64,000 bases of DNA, from assembly GCA_037447655.1 (NCBI GenBank), contig JBBHKE010001194.1:1-64000 (forward strand), written 5' to 3'. Of the stretch, positions 46,813 through 59,519 are shown in pieces. Each line of letters starts with the position of its first letter. The first letter of the stretch is position 1. This DNA comes from Zygnema cylindricum (Eukaryota > Streptophyta > Zygnematophyceae > Zygnematales > Zygnemataceae). Position numbers and translations under genes: made by a program. The notes under the pieces were generated by a model that had not been told where the DNA came from, did no database searches, and saw only the letters and a list, made by a program, of their open reading frames with translations.

Positions 46813-49800
46813 GATCATAAACACGGGAGCATCCGCCCATATGTGCTGGAACAAAACGGCTTTTGCAAATCTGCAGCAAACATCTCCAAGGAGTATTTAC
46901 TATGCTTCTGGCATGAGTGTTCAAACCTCAGCTCAGGGTGGTGTATCTTTGATGGTAGATGTGGGGGAAAAGTCGATAGAGAGAACCCTTCACAATGTTT
47001 TGTATGTTCCAGACTTTAAGAAAAAAATATTTTCTACATCATTAGTGGAGAGCAAAGGCTTTGAAGTTCTTCTGAAATGAGGGAGACAGGTGGTTAGTAA
47101 GAAAGGGAAAGTAGCAGTAACAAAAACTAGAGATGCTAGCAAAATGTACCGGATGGTCATGGCTAAATATAAAGAAATGATGTTCTCTACTCTTGTGTCT
47201 AATCTGACAATGAGTTGTGGCATATAAGATTATGACATATGAATTATGATAATCTTAAGAAAATGGTGACTTCGGGAAAAATCGAGGTAGTTTCTCTCAG
47301 TTCTCATCCTATAAATTCATGTGATGGTTGTTCACTTGGCAAGATTCACAAATTGCCATTTCCACAGGAAACAAACCACAGATCGGAGAAAGTTTTGCAA
47401 CTAATACACTCTGATGTTCTCGTTCTTTCACAAGTGGCTTCAGCTGGAGGCGTCCACTATATGGTTACATTCACAGATGACTACTCGAGGTACACTAAAG
47501 TCTACTTCATGCAACATAAGAGTGAAGTGTTCACTCATTTCAAACACTACAAAGCATGGGCGGAAAAACTCTATGGAGTTCCAATCTTGGCGTTGAGATC
47601 GAACAATGGGGGATAATGCACATCAAAGGAATTCGAAGAATTTCTCATTCAAGAAGGTATTAGTCACAATCTTACTGTTCCATATACACCAGAACAGAAT
47701 GGTGTTGCTGAAAGATTAAACAGGACAGTGACAAAGAGTGCTCGGTTCATGCTTGCAGATAAAGGGCTAAATTTGAAATTCTGGGCTGAAGCGCTGAATT
47801 GTGATGTTTATATTAAGAACATAATTGCTTCTAGATCTGTTAGCACCACACTTTATGAGCTTTGGACAGGAGAGAAACCTGATGTTAGCTACTTTAAAAT
47901 ATTTGGCAGCAAATGTATTATTCTAGATACTTCACAGAATAGATGGAAAATGGAGGCTAAGGGCTTACCAGGAATTTTTATGGGGTATGATGATAATGCA
48001 AAAGGATATAGAGTTTTTGTATTTGAGAAACAGAAAGTGATTATTTCTAGGAATATCCATATTAAAGATGACAGGATTCGTATAACCTTATTAAAATGCT
48101 AGATCAACCGGCAAAGGAAAAGCAAGAATATGTTATTTTTCACCATACGCAGCGAGTCTACTTTCCACCGGCAAGTGGGACACCTCTTCCTTCAGTTCCT
48201 CATGTGCCTTTACAGGATGGTTCACCACAAGCTACGCCTCAGGTGGAAGGAACTACTATAGACTATGTACCAGATCAAGTTACAGTTCATACTAAACAAA
48301 AAAATCAAAGGTTGCCGACTATCTCAGCCTCAAAATTTCCGAGGGGAAAGCGATCTAGCAACCGTCTGCAAGCAAGCTCTCACTTTGCTTTTTCTGTAGC
48401 TACAGAGGGGCCTCTAACGATCCAGGAGGCCTTCTCATCACCTGAGAGAAATCAATGAATCGAGGCAGCAAACGATGAAATGAAGTCTATTATGGAGGCA
48501 CAGACATGGGAGCTGGTAGATCTTTCCTCCGGGTAGAAAAGCCATCGGCAGCAAATGGGTATTCACGGTGAAGCTGAACCCCGACAACACTATCGAAAGG
48601 TATAAGGCCTGACTGGTGCCCAAGGGGTATAATCAAAAAGAAGGTATTGACTTTGAGGAAACCTTCTCTCCAAATGTCAGATTTCCCACTGTCACAATTT
48701 TGCTAAGTCTAGCGGTTATAGAGAATATGGAAATATAACAAATGGGTGTTAAAACTGCCTTTTTGCACGGAGAGTTAGAAGAAACCATTTATATGAAACA
48801 ACCTGAAATGTACGTTGAAAAGGGAAAGGAAGAATTAGTGTGTAAATTGATGAAATATTTGTATGGGCTAAAACAAGCCCCACGTCAGTGGAATTTGAAG
48901 TTAGATGAGTTTTTGACTGGGTTGGGATTTAACAGAATTAGCTCAGATCATTCTGTATATGTCTTACAAGGGGAGGATGGGGTATAAAACATTGCTGTAT
49001 ATGTGGATGACTTATTATTAATAAGTAAGTCAATGGATGAAATAAACCACATTAAAGCGGGTTTAAGGTCTAGGTTCGAGATGAAAGACCTCGGTGAGGC
49101 CAAGTATATTTTAGAAATACAGATAGAAAAGACAACAACAAAAGGCTGATTATATTAACTGAAAAAGAAGCAATAGGTGACATGTTGGAAAGATTTGAAA
49201 TGAAAGATGTAAAGGGATCTAGAACTCCCATGGAATTCAGGCAAAAATTGGAAGGAAGGGATTCAGAGTCAGACATTATGTTGTGTGAGAGTCTAGAGTC
49301 AAGGGAGGAGGAGTTTATGGCTTCAAAGCCATATGGATAGGTAGTTGGAAGTCTTATATAATTTATGAATTGTACGAGACCTGATATTGCAGCAGCTGTG
49401 GGGGTCTTGAGTAGAAGTTTGCAGAATCCTAAAAAGGCAGACTGGGAAGCAACAAAAAGGGTGCAGAGATATCTTGCAGGTACTCGAAATCTTAAGCTTG
49501 TACTCAGAGGAGGAGAGGTGAAAATAGAGACGTGGAGCGATGGTAGCTATAAAGACATGCCAAGCCAGAAATCTACGACCGGCTTTGTTTTGAAGATTGG
49601 AGACGGAACTTGCTGCTAGAGTAGCAAATTACAAAAGGTTACAACTCAATTCACAATGGAGTCAGAATATATGGCAGCAGCTTCCGCCCTCAAGGAGCTC
49701 CTATGGGTCAAGCCCGTTATACAGAAACTTGGGTATATGCAAACAGGTCCTCAAGCTATCTAGTGTGACAAGTTGGCAACCATTGCAATTGCCTCTAACC

Positions 49801-51118
49801 CCATCCATCACTTTAAGAGCAAACACATGGATGTTAGACTTCACTTTGTTAGAGAAAAAATACTTGCAAAAGTCGTTAAGTTATGTTATTTACCGGACGA
49901 GAAGATGGTAGTTGATATGTTAACAAAAGCCCTTCCTGCTCCTAAATTACAATTTTGTAGAGATGCTATTCGACTAAGTGAGTAACTGAGTCTAAATATT
50001 TAGGGGAGTGTTGTAATTTATAAAATCTTTATTTCAGTAAATAGGGGTAAAAATAACTTAGATTATTTTTTAAGTAGTCTAATGTAATACTTACCTTAAT
50101 TAGCGTTAGAATAGCAAAAAGTACAATATAGTGTATTGTACTTTTATAGGGACACGTGTCGGCAAAAGAACGTGTGCACGTTTTTCGGAGTGGCGGCGAC
50201 AGTCAGCCACACGCGTCACGCAGTTGACGATATGATTCACAAGATCGGACGAACGGGATCTAAACCGGGTATTCCGAAAATAAATGGTACAGTTCGACGG
50301 TACCATTGTCGATTGAAATTGTTCCAACGGACGCGATTTTACTTAGGACAAGAAGCGTGATCCACGACGGACCACAAGCGTGATTCGCGTGGGACCACAA
50401 GTGACGAAGCACTCAGGTGCTTCGTACTACACGACCACATTCGGCTGGATTTTAGCGACTCTCGCTAACTAAGCATTTGGAACGTTTTTTGTACGGTTCA
50501 ATATCTGGAAATATCTGAATAACATTGTTTTGTATTTTAGTGTAATAAAAAATAGTGTTCCATTAAGCAGCTTTTTAGAAAGTAATAATTAGGGTTTTGA
50601 GGTACAGTGACGTACAGGTAGGATGCATTGTCGTTAGTCAGGATAATAACCGTAGTAATGGTTACCCAAATTAGTGTAGATTAGTAGATACACACTGTGA
50701 GTATATAACTTAGGACTTAGCCAATTTTGTAGTATCCAGTATTGGGAATATGATTTTCTAAGGGCAGTTTTTGGGAAACTTTTAGACATCATATCTTATG
50801 GTTTACTTAGTCATTTGGGCTGCAATTTTGCGAATTTTCAGTTTATTGTATTGTTTATCATTGTGGCAAATTTGAGGCATTTTGGCTATCTGAGTCATAT
50901 TTTGTGTATGTTCAAAGTTGGCTGTTGAGTAGGTACTTTGATAGTTTCCACTGTTTTTCATGTCTACTTCCACTACTACTGCTGGTTCTCCTCCTGCAAC
51001 GGTGGTTGTAGAACAACAGTTTGTGTATAAAAACAAAATAAGAAGTACGACGTAGTACAAAGAGGTCCGAATTTTTGTAAAAAACTTCACTTTTCGTCTC
51101 ATGGAACGCCACCCTAGG

Positions 51119-51330
51119 TACACCACAAATCTTTATTAGGGTTAATCACGCTAATTCAGCGCGCCTAAAATTTTACCCAAATTCTTAAATAGAGTGATTT
51201 AAAAAACCCTTAAAAACAAATTAGAGTGACAGATTTCTTTGAAAATCCCCAAATTCCCAATTAGAGTTAATCACACTAGTTGTTCTTTAACACTAAATAT
51301 TTATTAACGTTAATAGCGATCCGCGCTGTA
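51119..51330. mobile_element. MITE copy next to the end of X2
   Basis: Left end TACACCACAAATCTTTATTA, right end TTAATAGCGATCCGCGCTGTA. About 212 bp. It sits three bases after the end of X2. Confidence 0.6.
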
Positions 51331-54300
51331 CTATGGTGTATCGTACATCGCTTACGGTATCAGTATCGTTGAGTCTGAAAGAAAAACAACGATACACTAC
51401 GCGATACCACCTTGTGATGCTATACACTATAGTTGTGCGTCTAAAAACATATGCATAAATGCGATGCTATATGCAACAATAACAAAATTATATGGGTTTT
51501 AAGTAACATCCTACAAAAACACATAAAATATGCATATTCCACTTTATATTTATAAAACAAAATTGCATGGTTTTAATTGGGAAATAGTAGAGCCGTCTAA
51601 TATGCATGCATGCACATAACCCTTTAAGTATGGGTAGCAAACGAATGTAGGGTTTAATTGTATGACAATCAACAAATAGTTGAAAGGGTATCGAAATGGC
51701 TTGAAATTTTTAGTAGTATGGATGTTTCTAAGGGTTTAATGGGGGTTGAAGCTACTCAAGCCAAAATTAAAGGACTTTGAATGAAAACGTCACATAGAAT
51801 GGCCACCTTTAATAAAATGCAGGAACAACTATTATATAACCAACCGTAATTTTGTTTTGCCTGTTTTTCAGTGGATAGATTGTTATTCTGTTATTGTCCC
51901 AAACATTGTTGACAAAAACCGTGCAACTTTTCTTTCTCAAAAATGATGTCTTATAGTGTTAAAATGTTGACAAAAAAGGTGACAACAGTGTACGAAAAGG
52001 TGAGGTATGCTCGTTGCACACGCACAACATGTGTACTTTAAAAGCAGTTTTTTGATTTTTGTACAAGCCACATACATTGTAAAACCCCTACCTTAAAGTT
52101 ATAGAAGATTGGGACAAAAATAAGACAAATCCAACCAAAAATGTTTCTCTCACCGATTCAGACTAAAGTAGCATAACAACACAATTTGTCCACCTAATAT
52201 CAAACTTCACCATTGAATAACTAAAAAAACGTTTTGCACGTCGATGCAGAGGTCGTAGATTGCATTTTAAATGATTTTTGGCGGAAAAAATGAAGCAACT
52301 CTTATATAACAATTTTATAAAATTGAAAATTAGGAGGAACGAGCACCTTTGGCAAAAGGATTATGTTTTTGTTTTATTTTCACATGTGCTCGACTGGGAA
52401 ACTGAGGGCATAGAAGGTAGGTTTTGACATAGGTTTGGTTTGTATATCTTTATTTTTGCTTAAGATTTTTGAACTTTTAAGGTTATTGCCACTCGTAATG
52501 AAAGATGACATCACATTGTCACCATGTGTTTTTAAAGCACAAACATAGGCGATATCTGCACTTTGGGAAATAAAAATAACTTGGGAGTAGTGTTCTGTAT
52601 CGAGAGCTTATTGTCGATATTCTTTATGTGGCCTTTATGAAACATATCTGAGCTTTTTTTTAAATCTCTAATTTTTTTGAAACATGCTAATTAAAGACAT
52701 AACGTGGTGAACGCAATCATAGTTTTTAAAACCTTCCATAAAGGTAGATTTTACAATTTTTTGTTTGGTACACGTGGAAAACAATTAGAAAATGGGTAAA
52801 CTTGCATACACAAGAGACCCCCTAAATCTCAAATAGTAGTTGTCAAAGTAACCTTAACTGCAATTCAAATACATGTAAAATATAAATTAAAGACCAAGTA
52901 AATTCAGTATTGCTTACACTAAAAGCATGTAGAACAAGGGAGTTGCGTGTGAAATAAGCCAAACGTAGAATTTCATGTGGTACATTTTTGTACTGTATTA
53001 AACAACTATATGCGAACATATTTTGTTGATAATTTTCTCAACCCTTTGTTGTTGTTCAAAGGTTTCCTCGTTGAATAAGTTGTATAAGATGTTTTCAAGT
53101 TTGGACTTATATAAAAAGCACAACTTACACTTAACGACAAAGTTTATATAATGTTAAAATACTATGTTATAACGGTAACGTTTTTGAAGACGTTCAATGA
53201 CTTTAAGTTGTACGTATTTGGCTCAAATATGCATTTTAAGCGCGGAAATTTCAATCGTTGAGCATCATATAGATTATTAGTGGTCGCTATACCGTACACA
53301 TATGTAGTTTGTTCAAACAGAACATCGCATCAACCTAAAGTTGTATGATGAAATACAGAAGGTTGCACAATATAGCCGTAGGACCCATTTGGTGTGAAAT
53401 GAACAGAACCAAACTGAACCTGTTTTCTCACAACTCATTTCGTTAAATTTCGTTTTTAGTGTTTTATGGAATTATTTGCGTCTAAAGATTGCAAAAATAG
53501 TTTGTTCGGTCGGATAGCCAAAGTCAAAATGAACCAATGTGTGAATGGAAAACCAAGAAAATATCAAACGTATTTGTGAATACAAAACAACCAAAGTACA
53601 TGTTAATGTCTAAAAGATGTAAAACAATGTTCTAAACTTGACAGAGTACATGTGGTTTGATAACAGCTATTAGCGTATTTGGAACTAGTATTGTTTTATT
53701 GGTGTGGTTGGTTTAGTTTGGAAAAATCAAATAGCTTGGCATGGTTGGGAATTGTAAAATCACATACTAAGCTGTTTGGTTCAGTTTAGACCCAATCAAA
53801 GTCGAAAAGGATTAAACCCAACCTAACCGAGCCAAGCGTTCACACAATGCACACTCCGTATTGTCAAGTTTATTTTACATAGAGGGCGAGAGGGAGGGGA
53901 AGAGAGGGAGAGCGAGAGGGAGGGGAACAGGGAGAGCGAATGGGAGAGGGAGACCAATGGGCCTCAAACAACAGATTTTCAAAAGCCGCGGCTTAAGAGT
54001 AAAAGTTAAAGTTGTGAAATCCCCTTGGCGGAGAACTAAACATTGATACGAATCTCAAGCTGCACATAGCAGCCAAAATGTTAATATTTGATTAGAGCCA
54101 AAAATTAATTCTCTTTACTTGATACAAAAATTGTGCCAAAAATGACGCTCACGTAAAGTAGCGCTAAACAGGGTTAATTTCAAATTTTCAACAGTGAGTG
54201 GGAAAAAGGAGAAGTAAAAAAAAAATCAAAATAAGCATCCTACACTATACTTGTTAAACTTCATTCTTTCGATCAAGGTCAATGGAACGGTTCGCGACAC

Positions 54301-54481
54301 CCTAATACCGATGCCTACGAAAGATGATGGCGTCTTTTGGTCTGTACTTTTGGGAGCTCGGTAAACAGTTAAAAAGTACAAGACTCCACAATGTCGGTGA
54401 CGGCATAATTTCTGAACTGCGTGCGAAAAGGACGTAGACACGTATTACATAAATTACAAAATAATTTTACTCGAAGTACAG
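51331..54481. other. 3.1-kb AT-rich region without recognised gene
   Basis: No coding frame of useful length, no retroelement motif and no clear repeat except the purine tract near 53880. Could be old unrecognised transposon sequence. Confidence 0.5.
53876..53960 (+). repeat. GAGAGGGAG purine-rich repeat
   Basis: Imperfect units of GAGAGGGAGGGGA. The plus-strand Arg/Gly-rich frame across it (MSSLFYIEGEREGKRG) is due to the repeat. Confidence 0.8.
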
Positions 54482-54701
54482 TACACCGTGTATCGCTATT
54501 AGGGTTAATAAAATTTTCGCCACTTAAGACATCTTTTCTCCGTACACACTTGTCCGATTTTCAATTTGAGACCCCCGATCGGAAGCTGAGAATGTTAACT
54601 TTCAATCGCAACCGTCAGATCTATAATCGAACATGGGTGTACGGAGAAAAAACGTTTTAAGAGACCAAAAAAACATTACACTAATAGCGATTCACCATGT
54701 A
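54482..54701. mobile_element. MITE copy, second subfamily
   Basis: Left end TACACCGTGTATCGCTATTA, right end CTAATAGCGATTCACCATGTA. Interior shares CTCCGTACACACTTGTCCGA with the copy at 20617-20829. 220 bp. Confidence 0.75.
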
Positions 54702-56250
54702 CTGTACTATGGTGTACCTTGTATCGTAGACTGTGTTGTCTAGCATGGAAATAGAAATCACGTTACAGTCTTTGTGATGTGACAAACATCCTTTAGAGTA
54801 TCAAAAATGTGATTATATAAAATTGATACATATACATCGGCATAAATATGCATAAAATCGCATACGGAATCGCACGCTAAAAAGATCAGTGAATACGCAT
54901 ATATCGATGTCGTCAATAGTCAAAACACAATGAAATTTCGTTTTTAGTGTCGAAAGAAATATTGTTTTCAGCGCACGAAATATGATTTCCTTCTTGCCAC
55001 ACGTAAACCTACGTTACAGACATAAGAGTAATATTACAAGAGTCCAAAACCCTGCAAACCGTACAGGTACTGTGCCTCCAGTACTTTACTATTGATATAG
55101 TACAGGTAATGTACTGTACCTTTGCCGTGGTCCCGGTGACAGTACAATTTCAATTTAGTTGTGGCAAACTTGTCGCCAGTTAGGGTATGTCCCCATGTAC
55201 TTGTAACTTAGCGAACTTACTTTGTATTTTAGCGCGGATCTGGCGGACCCGCTTTTCAAGTGTCCCTATGTGTAAGAACGTAATCGTAACTTACGTTTGT
55301 GACGATTGTATACGTCGATAATACCTGTGACGGCTGTCAACGTCTACAATCTGTGTTGTCGGACGTTATTTTTTGGAATTGCTTGTGTGACGTCGCATAT
55401 CTTACCGTGACATTGTAGACGTATCGCCTTCCAGCCTGTGCCGTTTCACGGTTGAAGAAGTTGCGGTTTGCCTTTGTGTCTCCTGTCCGGTCGACGTGAA
55501 ATGGCATCGGAATTTCGAGACTCCCGCCAAAAAAAAATGATGAAAACGGACAAAACCAAACAAATTGTGCACATTTCTTTGCCGTATTGAATGGAAACGG
55601 ACAAAACATAGCGACTTCCATACTTTCCTTTGTCTTTGAAAATCGTGTGAAAAACTTCGAAAATTACGGCACGTGCTAATATGTGTTCCTATTTGTTTAT
55701 ATAAAATCCATAGTTTTAAAACACATAGCGCATGTGTTTTAAAGATAAGGTTGAAGATGACGTTTTTTGTCGTCGAAGTGGGTCGAAATACACAAGACGA
55801 CAAAATTTCGTACATCCTAAGTTCGAGGATGACGCATATTGTACTCTACAAATTTGCGATTCCTTCGTACGGTTGGAACTTAGGCAGTACGGCACTAAGT
55901 TTTACAAGATAAGGGCAGAAAAAAACCCTTACTTATGCGCATGGGGACATACCCTTAGTCAATTACGGCCGGAAATTCCGGGATCTCTTTCGATTCCTTC
56001 GATGCGGATCATTTCAGATGTCAGACTAGGGCCGATTTTTTTTGAACCGGTCAATTTGGTCCAGCTGTCCAATTTATTTGTCTTTTTAGATTAAGACTTG
56101 GTCCTTTTCTGTACTTCATAATTCTGTTGCGTCAACGAGCGTTACTTGCTGACGATTTTCTAGCCCCAATTGGACGCTGCGATTTTTCCGCGCTGACGAT
56201 TATATTCGATCCTCGGCTTTGCGATTTGATTCAGTACAGAAAAGTAAAGT
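54702..56250. other. Region without recognised gene
   Basis: Open frames of up to 137 codons overlap each other on both strands near 55400-56090, but none shows a recognisable domain or splice structure. I do not call a gene. Confidence 0.45.
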
Positions 56251-56398
56251 TACACCGCCAATCGCTATTAGAGTAAATAACGCTAATTCGGTGCCCTTTT
56301 TTCAAAAAAAAAAACCTGAAATACAATCCATAATTATATTTTTTCCATTGTTCTAATTAGGGTTTTTTTTTCAATTAGCGTTAATAATTGAAGTACAC
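56251..56398. mobile_element. MITE copy, truncated
   Basis: Left end TACACCGCCAATCGCTATTA and interior AATTCGGTGCCCTTTTTTC match 57193 onward. The right end is eroded. Another fragment ends at about 56801 with CTAATAGCGATTTACGGTGTA. Confidence 0.55.
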
Positions 56399-56924
56399 TG
56401 CCATGGAAATTGTGTAGCGTACGGACAAGGTATATCCGTACGAAATGGTGCTTTTTGAATTACAAAGGCATAAAAAGACACTTAACATTATTGCGCACAC
56501 ATGTGAATGTGCACTGGAAGAAAGAGACGCAAACTCGTTGACAAAAATCACCTTCTCATAAGTTGGTCCGTCGACCGTGTGAACAGTGCGACGTCGTACG
56601 AATTGTCAGATTTTGTACGAATACACATATTACTGTAGACATCGAAAGGGCGGGTATTTATTATTCAGGACAACCCAAATTACAGTTAGGGATTAATTAG
56701 TATATATATATTTTTTTTCAAACAAAAAAAATCCCAATTAGTGTTAATAACATTATTTTTTTTTACGCTATTTATTCCTTTACTCTAATAGCGATTTACG
56801 GTGTACACTGTAAGGATAGTCGTACAGATCTCAACATCCAGGGAAAAAAAAAAAAAAACCTAAAAAAAAAAAAAAAAACTTTAAGGCTCCTTCGACACAC
56901 GTCGCTTGCGCAGAGGTCACCATC

Positions 56925-57080
56925 GGGTACCCGAATTTGGCCGTACCCGTTTTTTTTTTTTTTTTTGAATCACCCGGCCGAATCTGGCTGGCCACCAAAA
57001 TTTGGCACCCGAATCCGTTCCGGATCCAAAGCGGCCGGCCGGGTACGGATCGGGTACGGATTCGGGTACCCGATTGTAAC
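56925..57080. repeat. GGGTAC/GTACCCG-rich repeat
   Basis: Several interspersed copies of GGGTACCCGA, GGGTACGGAT and CCCGAATCCG in both orientations, with potential to fold. No coding content. Confidence 0.6.
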
Positions 57081-57192
57081 CTCTGATTTGGAGCATAGGT
57101 TTAATGTGCGAAAACAATTTGAAACACTATGTACTAAACGAGTACTAAACGCAATGTACCCATATAGTACGTGTATTGTATGGCAATAAAAC

Positions 57193-57393
57193 TACACCGC
57201 CAATCGCTATTAGAGTATATAACGCCAATTCGGTGCCCTTTTTTCAAAAAAAAAAACCTGAAATACAATTAAAAACGCTATTTAAGTACGTGGACCATAA
57301 TTTGCCACGTCTCAGGTACTAAATTAGAATCAATAACGCTAATTGTTTTTTGACGCTATTTAATCCTTGACTCTAATAGCGATTGGCGGTATA
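57193..57393. mobile_element. MITE copy, well preserved
   Basis: Left end TACACCGCCAATCGCTATTA, right end CTAATAGCGATTGGCGGTATA; 201 bp. The interior (TTCGGTGCCCTTTTTTCAAA, GGACCATAATTTGCCACGTC) is the reverse complement of the copy at 11243-11443, so the two are in opposite orientation. Confidence 0.8.
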
Positions 57394-57704
57394 GCGTTTC
57401 CCATACTTTCCCCCAAAGGAAACGCATGTTTAGGAGGGAAAGTTTTAGCCAGTACAGTAGGAACAGTACGGAGATTGTACGGATACGGACAGTGTCCGGA
57501 TATCGATGCCAATAGCTCATGATTATCAACAAAAACGAGACATCCTCCCACTACCAATATACTAAGACATTATAAAAAAAACAGAACGGTAAACCGTCTT
57601 AGTACATAAGGAACAAAAAATGAAAGGCAAAGACGAAATTGAAGGACTGAAAGGCAAAGATGAAGAAAAAAACCGAATGCAAGAGGAAGCAACGAAATAG
57701 GAAA

Positions 57705-58270
57705 TTAAGGTGAAGGAAACCACCAACAAAAGACACTAAAAGGAACAAAAAGAAAAAAAGAAACAACAAGATAACAAACCCAAAACAAGACAAGGCAAAA
57801 CAAAAGAATAAAACAAAACAAAACAAGATTACTTAACAAAACCTCATTGTCACCAAAGAAAACAACCTCCAAACTTGGCGGAGCATGCTGAGGGAGTTCC
57901 GAATACGTCCAAAAGAAGGATAAGAACTTGTAGTTGTTGTAAAGCCATATATAAACGTTCACCGTAAAAAGTATGAAACGAAGTAGGGGGGCCGGTAAGG
58001 CCTCTCCTTTTGAAAGAACGTCGACCATAAATACAGAGGTACTCATCCAAAGCAATTCGCAAAGAACCAAAAATTTCCACCCATCAAAATAAAGTCATCC
58101 CAACCATCATGATTTGCATTAATCACGCTCCTTAGTATTGTCAATCAGGACGACCGCAACATGTTGGCCACCTAACAAAATATTGTACCCGATGCAAGGT
58201 TTGCCAATACAATGTCACCAAAAATATGACGGTCACCATTGAGTACTCCGCGACGGAATAATATGTGAAA
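57705..58270 (-). pseudogene. Decayed C-terminal part of the non-LTR element
   Basis: On the minus strand it encodes HIFGDIVLAN, DGWDDFI, EIFGSLRIALDEYL and FYGERLYMAL, matching IFGDIVLANP, DPMDDFIPM, KIFGCLGVPLDEFL and FYRQRLYVAL of the 14.0-17.1 kb copy, including the endonuclease core. Homology continues past the TGA of that copy (SELPQHAP against PELPQRAP). Frameshifts break it. Both copies have a TAG at the same codon, just after the endonuclease core. Confidence 0.75.
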
Positions 58271-58283
58271 CCTCCCACTAAAC

Positions 58284-58471
58284 TATGTGTGTGTGTGTGT
58301 GGTGTGGTGTGTGTGTGTGGTGTGTGTGTGTGTGTTTGTGTGTGTGTGGTGTGGTGTGTGTGTGTGGTGTGTGTGTGTGTGTGGTGTGGTGTGTGTGTGT
58401 GTGGTGTGTGTGTGTGTGTGTGTTTGTTTGTGTGTGTGTGGTGTGTGTGTGGTGTGTGTGTGTGTGTGTTT
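58284..58471 (+). repeat. GT microsatellite with GGTGT interruptions
   Basis: About 190 bases of GT repeat. Open frames rich in Cys/Val on one strand and His/Thr on the other are artefacts. Confidence 0.97.
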
Positions 58472-58699
58472 ATTATAAAGCAATAGTCGCGAGTGTCACT
58501 AATACTGTCGTGTGCCTACATATAGTCTCGCCCTTTGGGAAAAACGAAGCAAATGGACGCCATCAATTTAATGTTTGAGGACAAAACACATAGGCAAACT
58601 TGAGTGTAGACTACAGGTGGACGAGGGAGACCAGACCAAGCCTCACAATCAGGTTAAGGGAAATTTGGGCAGGCGTGAAACTTAGGGTGGATAGATTAG

Positions 58700-58775
58700 G
58701 TTTTTTAGGGTTTCATGGTTTTTAAAGTTGTTTAAGGGCCTTTTAGGGATATTCAGGGCTTTTTAGGGTTTTTAG
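58700..58775 (+). repeat. Degenerate TTTAGGG-like stretch
   Basis: Several TTTTAGGG and TTTAGGG words in about 75 bases. It resembles plant-type telomere repeats but is too irregular to be a telomere; an interstitial relic or chance. Confidence 0.3.
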
Positions 58776-59201
58776 GTGTAACCAATAGCCAAGCTCCAAA
58801 ACCAAGCCGACAGGAAGAGAGGAAACGGGCACGTGACGAATCAAAGGGAAGCACCTCGAGAAGCTCGGTGACAACCTTCTAAAAATTTAACTGGGGAACC
58901 CTCGTATTACTTTTCATAATTAGAGTGGAAAAAATTGGCGTATCCGCCTAAGGAAAAGAATAACGACACTACTAAAAAGCGCGATGGTAAAGCATCTGAG
59001 TCCATGGGAACAAAAAAAAAAAAATGTGACCTATCTCTGAAGACTGCTGGAAGGAGAAAAAAACACCGCTCAAGATACTATGGTTCAGGGAAAGGTCAAT
59101 CATCTCAAATACTTATGCAATGTACAAAACACCTTACACACATATGAAAAGTAAAAAAATATATATAGTTATTAGATTTATGACAGTATATCAAAATGTC
59201 A

Positions 59202-59470
59202 CTAGGAAGATCCGGGGGCAGGGGTGAATGGCTGTAGGGCCCGAACCGCTCGAGAAAGCTCACCAACTCGGCCTAAGTGAATCGCTCGACGATAAGAGGC
59301 CGGGACATCCGATGGCTTAGGTGGCCGACGTGGTATGAAAGAGGTGCTCGATACCCGATCCTCATGCTTGGCGTGGAGGGACTTCCAGTCACCCCGAAGG
59401 AATCGGCGACAACGCGCCATAGTTTCTCTAGCCCCACTGCCCCCTCCACGACTTGGAAGGAGAAAGTGAA
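59202..59470 (-). pseudogene. N-terminal fragment of the non-LTR element
   Basis: On the minus strand GGGSGARETMARCRRFLRGD, then KHEDRVSSTSFIPRR and YRRAIHLGRVGELSRAVRAL, closely matching the 14.4-14.64 kb stretch. With 57705-58270 it may be one internally deleted copy on the minus strand, with the reverse transcriptase region replaced by about 900 bases of other sequence. Confidence 0.8.
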
Positions 59471-59519
59471 GGTAAGGAAGGAGCTTTTGTACCGCCCGTT
59501 GAAAATGGCCACGTTTTAA

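Larger units (their letters stand above)
44911..49985 (+). pseudogene. Element 3 gag-pol, broken
   Basis: Gag starts MSTSTTTASSPP, 59 nt before the LTR end, so its first 20 or so residues are LTR-encoded. Then a CCHC knuckle CFYCSEKGHGYRYC, protease (split by a solo LTR; downstream half NTGASAHMCW), integrase (SDVLVLSQVASAGG, ALRSNNGG, ENGVAERLNR), reverse transcriptase (KTAFLHGELEE, YVDDLLL at 49000) and RNase H (WSDGSYKD, KHMDVRLHFVRE). Stops include TAA, TAG and TGA, and there are several frameshifts. Stops occur at Trp, Tyr, Glu, Gly, Arg and Gln positions, as in ordinary decay. Confidence 0.9.
43959..51018 (+). mobile_element. Copia element 3, complete but degenerate
   Basis: LTRs 43959-44969 and 50009-51018, target duplication GTTTG (43954-43958 and 51019-51023). 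Primer site GGTTATAGGCC is a diverged form of the initiator tRNA-Met site. Purine tract TTTAGGGGAG precedes the 3' LTR. It is 7060 bp long including an 899-bp solo LTR with its extra target duplication. Confidence 0.95.
42286..51115 (+). mobile_element. Element X2, split by a solo LTR and copia element 3
   Basis: X2 consists of about 42286-42822, 43831-43958 and 51024-51115. It follows X1 in tandem. Start AGTGGCGTTTCATCAGGA and end CGTCTCATGGAACGCCACC form an imperfect inverted repeat. Internal blocks match X1 in order: TTTTGTAATTGTACGACCAA, CATCGTACCACGCAAGTTTT, GGAAATGCTTCGCGAAAAAA and TCACTTTTCGTCTCATGGAA. No coding frame. Confidence 0.65.

Noticed and set aside
53861-54046. Arg/Gly-rich small protein
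   Set aside because: Falls on a purine-rich repeat and has no homology that I recognise.
55402-56094. Overlapping frames of 94-137 codons
   Set aside because: They lie on both strands over the same DNA and none shows a domain, splice signal or codon bias that stands out.
58265-58578. Cys/Val-rich and His/Thr-rich frames
   Set aside because: They are translations of a GT microsatellite.
58700-58775. Telomere array
   Set aside because: TTTAGGG words are irregular and too few; not a telomere.
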